A DNA stretch of 12,749 nucleotides. Origin: an uncultured Collinsella sp. Its GTDB lineage: Bacteria; Actinomycetota; Coriobacteriia; Coriobacteriales; Coriobacteriaceae. Location of the stretch: positions 1-12,749 of the forward strand of contig CATYEN010000061.1 of assembly GCA_958405565.1 (NCBI GenBank), read 5' to 3'. Shown piece after piece: positions 8,168-12,749 of the stretch (the stretch's first letter is position 1; each line of letters begins with the position of its first letter). Below the pieces are notes generated by a model. It was not told the DNA's origin and searched no databases. It was given only the letters and a program-made list of their open reading frames with translations. The position numbers and the translations under genes were made by a program.

Positions 8168-8199
8168 GAAGGGCCCCGGGGCAACACCCGGGGCCCTTT
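8168..8199 (+). terminator. terminator-like hairpin between grpE and dnaJ
   Basis: A perfect 10-bp stem (GGGCCCCGGG with CCCGGGGCCC), extended by A-T pairs, has a GCAACA loop and is followed by TTTC. The T run is short, so it probably ends only part of the dnaK-grpE transcripts and lowers dnaJ-hspR expression. It could also serve as an mRNA-stabilising 3' end. Confidence 0.65.
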
Positions 8200-8271
8200 C
8201 TGGCCTAGTGCCATATGAAAACATGGGCCGTCGTCTGCATGGACGGCGGACGTAACAGGAGAGGAGCTACG

Positions 8272-9237
8272 ATGGCTGCAGGCAAAACCTTCTATGACAT
8301 CCTGGGCGTATCCAAGAGCGCCTCCGACAAAGAGATCAAGAGCGCGTTTCGCAAGCTCGCGCAAAAATATCACCCCGATGCCGGCGGCGACGAGGCCAAG
8401 TTCAAGGAGATCAGCGAGGCCTACGAGACGCTTTCGGACGAGAAGAAGCGCAAAGAGTACGACCAGATGCTCATGTTTGGCGGCATGCCGGGCGCAGGCG
8501 GCGCGTATGGCGGCGGCTACGGTGCCGGCGCGGGCGCCAGCGGCTGGGGCGACATCTTCGACAGCATCTTTAGCGGCAACGGCGCCTGGGGCAGCGATTG
8601 GGGCTCGGGCTTTGCCGGGGCCGCGGGCGCTGCCGGTGCGGGCGCGGGCCGCAACCGCGCGCGCAAGGGCGGCGACCTGTCGCTGACTGTCGACGTAACT
8701 GCCGAGGATGCGTTTCGCGGCGTGACGCACAAGGTCACCTATCGCATTCCCTCGACAGGCGAGCAGCAGACCATTACGGTCTCGGTGCCCGCGGGCGCGG
8801 TCGACGGCGGCAAGCTGCGCTACAAGCGTCGCGGCGAGTATGGCGTTGCGGGTGGCGAGCGCGGCGACCTGGTCGTGACCACGCATGTGGAGGAGCACCC
8901 GCTGTTTAAGCGCAAAGGCGCCGACGTGACCATGGAGGTACCGGTCTCGGTCTACGAGGCAGCGCTCGGATGCACGGTGGATGTGCCCACGCCCGGTGGC
9001 GCGACGGTTCGTCTGAAGGTGCCCGCGGGTACTCAGACGGGCAAGAAGTTCCGCTTTAAGGAGATGGGAGCGCCCGACGTTAAGCATCGCGGCCGTACCG
9101 GTGCGCTGCTCGTCGAGATCAAAGTGCAGGTTCCCACGAATCTGTCCGATGATGAGCGCGATGCTATGACCAAACTGCGCGAGGCCGATACGCGCGACTA
9201 TCGCGAGAAGGTCAACCGTTACAAGGCGACGTATTAA
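8272..9237 (+). CDS. dnaJ: type B J-domain co-chaperone without zinc finger (DnaJ/CbpA-like)
   Basis: This 321-residue protein delivers substrates to DnaK and stimulates its ATPase. It has an N-terminal J domain (about 5-68) with the invariant HPD at 34-36 and a Gly/Ala-rich linker (about 69-131) containing GWGDIFDSIFSG. The C-terminal peptide-binding region of DnaJ_C type starts at GGDLSLTVDV. The four CxxCxGxG zinc-binding repeats of classical DnaJ are absent, so it is a type B (CbpA-like) protein; I use dnaJ because of its cluster position. ATG 8272 is preceded by AGGAGAGGAG; the upstream in-frame ATG at 8215 has no site and starts inside the spacer after a terminator. The gene lies 108 bp after grpE. 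Confidence 0.93.
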   Translation: MAAGKTFYDILGVSKSASDKEIKSAFRKLAQKYHPDAGGDEAKFKEISEAYETLSDEKKRKEYDQMLMFGGMPGAGGAYGGGYGAGAGASGWGDIFDSIFSGNGAWGSDWGSGFAGAAGAAGAGAGRNRARKGGDLSLTVDVTAEDAFRGVTHKVTYRIPSTGEQQTITVSVPAGAVDGGKLRYKRRGEYGVAGGERGDLVVTTHVEEHPLFKRKGADVTMEVPVSVYEAALGCTVDVPTPGGATVRLKVPAGTQTGKKFRFKEMGAPDVKHRGRTGALLVEIKVQVPTNLSDDERDAMTKLREADTRDYREKVNRYKATY

Positions 9238-9253
9238 AAATGGAGCCCGAGGT

Positions 9254-9353
9254 GGGTTTTCCAGGTGCTCGAGATTGGCCTGAAAGAGGAGCGACGCGTA
9301 CTCGGGTACGCGAGCGACGGTTTGAAGGCCAAGGTCGGGTGCCTGGGAAAGCC
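9254..9353 (+). repeat. long structured hairpin repeat, copy 2
   Basis: Two 28-nt arms (9254-9281 and 9326-9353) pair imperfectly, with TTGGCCT/AGGCCAA and TTTCC.GG-type matches, around a 44-nt core. At the tip GCGTAC pairs with GTACGC over a TCGG loop. The core beginning TGAAAGAGGAG is shared with the minus strand of 4431-4475 (40 of 46 aligned positions), but the arms are not. It fills most of the 152-bp gap between dnaJ and hspR and would lie in the operon mRNA directly before the hspR ribosome site (9374-9380), so it could influence hspR expression or mRNA processing. No T tract follows, so it is not a standard terminator. Confidence 0.7.
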
Positions 9354-9389
9354 GCTTTGGGATGAGGTTGATTAAAGGGGTCTGTGAGT

Positions 9390-9809
9390 ATGGCCGAGGA
9401 CAATAGGAACAAACCGCTGTACATGATCAGCGTGGCGGCCGAGCTGACCGGCATGCATCCGCAGACTCTGCGCGTCTACGAGTCCAAGGGCCTGGTGAAT
9501 CCTCAGCGCTCGGGCGGTAACACGCGCCTGTATTCGCGTGCCGATATCGAGCGTCTGGAACTCATCAACCAGCTGACCGACGAGGGTATCAATCTCGCCG
9601 GCGTGGTGCGCATTCTCGATATGAAGGAGCGTGCTGAGGAGCGCGAGCGCGAGAACGAGAAGCTCCGCGCTCGCGTGCGCCAGCTCGAGGACGAGCTGCA
9701 CGAGTACAAGATGCAGAAGAAGATCACCGCCCTGGCCCCGCGCGACGGCTCAGTCAACCCCGAGCAAGTCATGCGCAAGCTTTTGGGAGCGGGCGGCGAC
9801 CTGGGGTAG
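9390..9809 (+). CDS. hspR: HspR, MerR-type heat-shock repressor
   Basis: HspR represses the dnaK operon in actinobacteria by binding HAIR sites, with DnaK as co-repressor. The 139-residue product has a MerR-type winged helix-turn-helix at its N-terminus: YMISVAAELTGMHPQTLRVY (11-30), then ESKGLVNPQRSGGNTRLYS (31-49) as the wing. The helix DIERLELINQLTDEGINLAG follows, then a strongly charged coiled coil (about 78-112) for dimerisation. No effector-binding domain or cysteine sensor is present, as expected for HspR. ATG 9390 lies 9 nt after AAAGGGG; GTG 9384 would be only 3 nt away. It closes the dnaK-grpE-dnaJ-hspR cluster. Relatives such as GlnR/TnrA are excluded by context and by the HspR-like HPQTLRVYE motif. 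Confidence 0.95.
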   Translation: MAEDNRNKPLYMISVAAELTGMHPQTLRVYESKGLVNPQRSGGNTRLYSRADIERLELINQLTDEGINLAGVVRILDMKERAEERERENEKLRARVRQLEDELHEYKMQKKITALAPRDGSVNPEQVMRKLLGAGGDLG

Positions 9810-9814
9810 TCATT

Positions 9815-9938
9815 GGGGACAGACTTAAATGAGTGCCCGCAGAATGAGAGTGGATAATCTCCCGTTTTTTGCCTGTTTGCAGGCTCAAAGTGGGAGATTA
9901 TCCACTCTCGTCATTTGAGCGTCTAAGTCTGCCTCCCC
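9815..9938. repeat. nested 124-bp inverted-repeat element after hspR
   Basis: A perfect 18-bp stem (GAGAGTGGATAATCTCCC, 9846-9863, with 9892-9909) surrounds an inner hairpin GCCTG-TTTG-CAGGC (9871-9884). Outside it CAGACTTA (9820-9827) pairs with TAAGTCTG (9924-9931), and GGGGA with TCCCC at the edges. It starts 5 bp after the hspR stop. The edge ATTGGGGACAG recurs near 12566 and 12663, and the inner GGCTCAAA-GTGGG resembles repeats upstream of dnaK. It looks like a composite REP/MITE-type element; it could also block read-through from the heat-shock operon. No T tract is present. Confidence 0.7.
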
Positions 9939-10075
9939 GGGACCCAACTCGTCCTTTACTCTACTGAGATAAAGTGAACGCCGAGATTCGTAACCCGCTC
10001 GCAATCGTTCTATGGCACGATATTGAACGAATGTATGCTATGCGCCCAAATCTTTTGGGCAGAGTGGGAGACAGT

Positions 10076-12376
10076 ATGGTCAAGCTGTACGAGGACGGCA
10101 TCTACCTGCGCGGCGGCAGCGAGGTCGTGCCTGCGGCCGAGGCTGCTGAGCGCGGCATTACGAAGACGCCCGAGGATGCCAAGCGCGGAACCATCGCGTA
10201 TTCGATCCTCCAAGCACACAATACGTCCGGCGACCCCGAGGCACTCAAGATTCGCTTCGACGCCATGGCGAGCCACGACATCACCTTTGTCGGCATCATC
10301 CAAACGGCGCGTGCCTCGGGCATGGAGCAGTTCCCGCTGCCCTACGTGCTCACCAACTGCCATAACTCGCTGTGCGCCGTGGGCGGCACCATCAACGAGG
10401 ACGACCACGTCTTTGGCCTCTCGGCTGCCAAGAAGTACGGTGGCATCTTCGTTCCGCCGCATATCGCCGTTATCCACTCCTTTATGCGCGAGAACTTCGC
10501 CGGTTGCGGCAAGATGATCTTGGGCTCCGACTCGCACACCCGCTACGGCGCCCTGGGCACCATGGCCGTGGGCGAGGGCGGCGGCGAGCTGGCCAAGCAG
10601 CTGCTGCGCGACACCTACGACGTCGCCTATCCCGGCGTCGTGGCCATCTACCTCACGGGTGCCCCGCGCCCCGGCGTCGGCCCGCATGACGTGGCGCTCG
10701 CCATCATCCGCGCCGTCTTTGCCAAGGGCTACGTCAAGAACAAGGTCATGGAGTTCGTGGGTCCCGGCATCGCGAGCATGACGACCGACTACCGCAACGG
10801 CGTCGACGTCATGACCACCGAGACCACCTGCCTCTCCTCCATTTGGGCTACCGACGAGGACACGCACGCGTTTTTGACCATGCACGGCCGCGGCGAAGAC
10901 TATCGCGAGCTCAAGCCCGCCGACGTCGCCTACTACGACGGCTGTGTCGAGGTCGATCTGTCGAGCATTAAACCCATGATCGCCCTGCCGTTCCATCCTT
11001 CCAACGGTTTTGAGATCGACGAGCTCAACGAGAACCTCGAGGATATCCTGCACGAGGTTGAGCTCGAGGCCGCCAAGATCGGCGAGGGCAAGACGCACTT
11101 TAGCCTGCTCGACAAGATCGTCGACGGCAAGCTGCACGTGCAGCAGGGCGTCATCGCCGGCTGCTCGGGCGGCAACTACGACTCCGTGGTGCAGGCGGCC
11201 CGCGTACTCAAGGGCGCCAACACCGGCTGCGGCGAGTTCTCGCTGTCGGTCTATCCCACGAGCCAGCCTGTGGCGCTCGAGCTCACGCGCCGCGGCTACA
11301 TTTACGACCTCATGGAGGCCGGCGCGATCGTGCGCACGGCGTTCTGCGGCCCGTGCTTTGGCGCCGGCGACACGCCTGCCAACAACGGCCTGTCCATCCG
11401 CCACACCACGCGCAACTTCCCCAACCGCGAGGGCTCCAAGCCGGGTAACGGCCAGCTGAGCGCCGTGGCCCTGATGGACGCCCGCTCCATTGCGGCGACG
11501 GCGGCCAACGGTGGCATCCTGACGCCGGCGACCGACCTGCCCGAAGAGACCTGGGACGAGGCCTGCGAGTACACCTTTGACGACGCGCCGTACAAGAAGC
11601 GCGTGTACTGGGGTTTTGGCAAGGCTGAGCCTGCCGACGAGCTGGTCGAGGGACCCAACATCAAGCCGTGGCCCGCGATGGAGCCGCTCGGCGACGATAT
11701 CCTGCTCAAGGTGTGCTCAAAAATCATGGACCCAGTCACCACGACCGACGAACTCATTCCCTCGGGCGAGACGAGCTCCTTCCGCTCCAACCCGCTGGGC
11801 CTGGCCGAGTTTACGCTCAGCCGCCGCGATCCTGCCTACGTGGGTCGCTCCAAGGAGGTCGACGCCGTGGAGAAGCGCCGCGTTGCCGGCGAGGCCGCGG
11901 GCGACCTGGCTGCGCTCGATGCCGAGCTTGCCGCTGTGTTTGAGGCACTGGCCGGCGCGGGTGTCGCGGCAGATGCCAAGGCGACTGAGTACGGCTCCAT
12001 GCTCTATGCCAAGAAGCCTGGCGACGGCTCTGCCCGCGAACAGGCCGCAAGCTGCCAGCGCGTGATCGGCGGCCTGGCCAATATCGTCCACGAGTACGCC
12101 ACCAAGCGCTATCGCTCTAACGTGATGAACTGGGGCATGGTGCCCTTCCAGATGGAGGCCGAGCCCAACTTTGAGGTGGGCGACTACGTCTTCGTGCCGG
12201 GTATCCGTGCGGCGCTCGACGGTGACCTCAAGGACATCGCTGCCTACGTGGTGCGTACCGACGGCACGGTCGAGCAGATTGAGCTCTACATTGCCGATAT
12301 GACGGCAGAGGAGCGTGCCATCGTCAAGGCCGGCTGCCTGATCAACTACAACAAGTTCAAGGCCGCTGCCGAGTGA
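10076..12376 (+). CDS. aconitase-superfamily hydratase (YbhJ-like)
   Basis: The 766-residue product is an Fe-S dehydratase of the aconitase superfamily. It contains GSDSHTRYGALGTMAVGEGG (150-169), and Cys363 (AGCSGGNYDSV), Cys424 and Cys427 (FCGPCFG) in the spacing of the aconitase cluster ligands. The later swivel-domain motif GDGSAREQAA (649-658) corresponds to the substrate-binding GSSRE loop. Overall it resembles the E. coli YbhJ group, whose substrate I do not know; it is not a standard AcnA, AcnB or LeuC. ATG 10076 was chosen because GGGAG lies 5 nt before it and typical GC3-rich codons begin there. An open frame runs up to GTG 9974 (34 more residues) but uses codons rare in this gene (CTA, CGA, AGA, CTT) and has no ribosome site. 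It appears monocistronic. Confidence 0.88.
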   Translation: MVKLYEDGIYLRGGSEVVPAAEAAERGITKTPEDAKRGTIAYSILQAHNTSGDPEALKIRFDAMASHDITFVGIIQTARASGMEQFPLPYVLTNCHNSLCAVGGTINEDDHVFGLSAAKKYGGIFVPPHIAVIHSFMRENFAGCGKMILGSDSHTRYGALGTMAVGEGGGELAKQLLRDTYDVAYPGVVAIYLTGAPRPGVGPHDVALAIIRAVFAKGYVKNKVMEFVGPGIASMTTDYRNGVDVMTTETTCLSSIWATDEDTHAFLTMHGRGEDYRELKPADVAYYDGCVEVDLSSIKPMIALPFHPSNGFEIDELNENLEDILHEVELEAAKIGEGKTHFSLLDKIVDGKLHVQQGVIAGCSGGNYDSVVQAARVLKGANTGCGEFSLSVYPTSQPVALELTRRGYIYDLMEAGAIVRTAFCGPCFGAGDTPANNGLSIRHTTRNFPNREGSKPGNGQLSAVALMDARSIAATAANGGILTPATDLPEETWDEACEYTFDDAPYKKRVYWGFGKAEPADELVEGPNIKPWPAMEPLGDDILLKVCSKIMDPVTTTDELIPSGETSSFRSNPLGLAEFTLSRRDPAYVGRSKEVDAVEKRRVAGEAAGDLAALDAELAAVFEALAGAGVAADAKATEYGSMLYAKKPGDGSAREQAASCQRVIGGLANIVHEYATKRYRSNVMNWGMVPFQMEAEPNFEVGDYVFVPGIRAALDGDLKDIAAYVVRTDGTVEQIELYIADMTAEERAIVKAGCLINYNKFKAAAE

Positions 12377-12478
12377 CGCACATACTTGTCCGCCCGGGGC
12401 TTACCCTTTCCCGCCCGCTCACGCGCTTCGCGAGGGTCGCGTTCGGCAAAGGGTAAGCCCCGGGCTACGTTTGTGCGT
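12376..12478. repeat. 103-nt long hairpin after the hydratase gene
   Basis: ACGCACA at the hydratase stop pairs with TTGTGCGT at 12471-12478, and GCCCGGGGCTTACCCTTT pairs perfectly with the AAAGGGTAAGCCCCGGGC segment (about 12453-12465 onward). The tip contains CGCG-CTT-CGCG and CGCTC/GAGGG-like bases that loosely resemble the copy 1 and copy 2 cores. There is no T run, so it may be a 3'-end stabiliser or a divergent member of the same hairpin family. Confidence 0.6.
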
Positions 12479-12518
12479 TCTCGTTGGGTCTTGAGGGACG
12501 CTAAAAATAGACTTGCTT

Positions 12519-12550
12519 GATGCCGCCTCTTTTATTGGGGCGGCATCTTT
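12519..12550 (+). terminator. terminator-like hairpin
   Basis: GATGCCGCC (12519-12527) pairs with GGCGGCATC (12539-12547) around a T-rich loop and is followed by TTTG. It is the best transcription stop after the hydratase gene, although the T tract is short. Confidence 0.55.
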
Positions 12551-12597
12551 GTCGAAAACCACCACAATGGGGACAGGCACCTTTGTGGTGGTTCGAC
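12551..12597. repeat. REP-like hairpin with GGGGACAGGCACC loop
   Basis: GTCGA and ACCACCACAA (12551-12567, with a 2-nt bulge) pair with TTGTGGTGGT and TCGAC (12583-12597), leaving a loop that reads TGGGGACAGGCACCT. From memory, AATGGGGACAGGCACC-type sequences recur in many bacterial genomes as REP-like repeats; no transposase is in this window. Confidence 0.6.
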
Positions 12598-12660
12598 GGC
12601 GGCCTTGGTGGGAACGCTAAAAGAGACGAGGGTCGTTGCCGCCCCACCCATCGGGACCGT

Positions 12661-12692
12661 TCATTGGGGACGTATACCAATGACCAATGACC
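12661..12692. repeat. second GGGGAC hairpin with a 7-bp tandem repeat
   Basis: TCATTGG (12661-12667) pairs with CCAATGA (12677-12683) over a loop starting GGGAC-like sequence. CCAATGACC then recurs with a 7-bp period (12677-12692). The ATTGGGGAC edge matches the one at 9812. Confidence 0.5.
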
Positions 12693-12709
12693 GGGGTTGA
12701 TTTCCGATC

Positions 12710-12749
12710 TCAGCCGAACACATTGAGCATATAGGCCGTTCCCGCAGTT
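12710..12749 (-). CDS. possible 3' end of a minus-strand gene
   Basis: On the minus strand a frame entering from the right edge reads 12 residues (TAGTAYMLNVFG) and stops at TGA (12710-12712). Its codons are mostly GC-ending, like the real genes here, and the hairpins just beyond would suit a 3' region. Twelve codons cannot establish a gene or suggest a function. Confidence 0.2.
   Translation of the reverse strand, partial: TAGTAYMLNVFG

Noticed and set aside
10010..11404. 464-codon antisense frame over the hydratase gene
   Set aside because: A shadow of the hydratase reading frame with no recognisable motif.

Overview
The window is about 12.7 kb of GC-rich chromosome, probably from a Coriobacteriia actinobacterium of the Collinsella type. 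This is inferred from the dnaK-grpE-dnaJ-hspR order (the actinobacterial HspR arrangement), strong GC3 codon bias, the nadABC operon with a NiaR regulator, and many short hairpin repeats between genes. No rRNA, tRNA, CRISPR array, phage gene or transposase gene was seen.

Layout. Positions 1-526 hold the tail of an upstream unit (a 26-bp palindrome and a terminator), a 208-bp element with about 49-bp terminal inverted repeats, and the control region of the NAD operon. Positions 527-4394 are a four-gene operon, nadA-nadB-nadC-niaR. It makes nicotinate mononucleotide from aspartate and dihydroxyacetone phosphate, and its last gene encodes the likely repressor. A perfect 19-bp inverted repeat overlaps the predicted -35 box in front of nadA, so the feedback circuit can be read directly. 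Positions 4395-4633 hold a structured hairpin repeat and a bidirectional terminator. Positions 4634-4819 (minus strand) encode a small 2[4Fe-4S] ferredoxin. Positions 4820-5425 are a regulatory and repeat-rich gap before dnaK.

Positions 5426-9809 are the heat-shock cluster dnaK-grpE-dnaJ(type B)-hspR. A terminator-like hairpin separates grpE from dnaJ, and a second copy of the structured hairpin repeat separates dnaJ from hspR. DnaK, GrpE and the J-protein form the Hsp70 cycle, and HspR is expected to repress the cluster with DnaK as co-repressor. Positions 10076-12376 encode an aconitase-superfamily hydratase resembling E. coli YbhJ, whose substrate is unknown. Positions 12377-12749 are packed with hairpins and end in what may be the 3' end of a minus-strand gene.

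The genes are ordinary; the unusual content is between them. Two copies of one roughly 100-nt hairpin (4405-4502 minus, 9254-9353 plus) share 40 of 46 core positions, while their long outer stems differ in sequence yet remain self-complementary. The core also shows a compensatory C-G to G-C swap and a tandem G.A motif. This is the best candidate here for an undescribed structured RNA or RNA-like mobile repeat. Several other hairpins share a GGCTCAAAA-type loop motif or a GGGGACAG-type motif.
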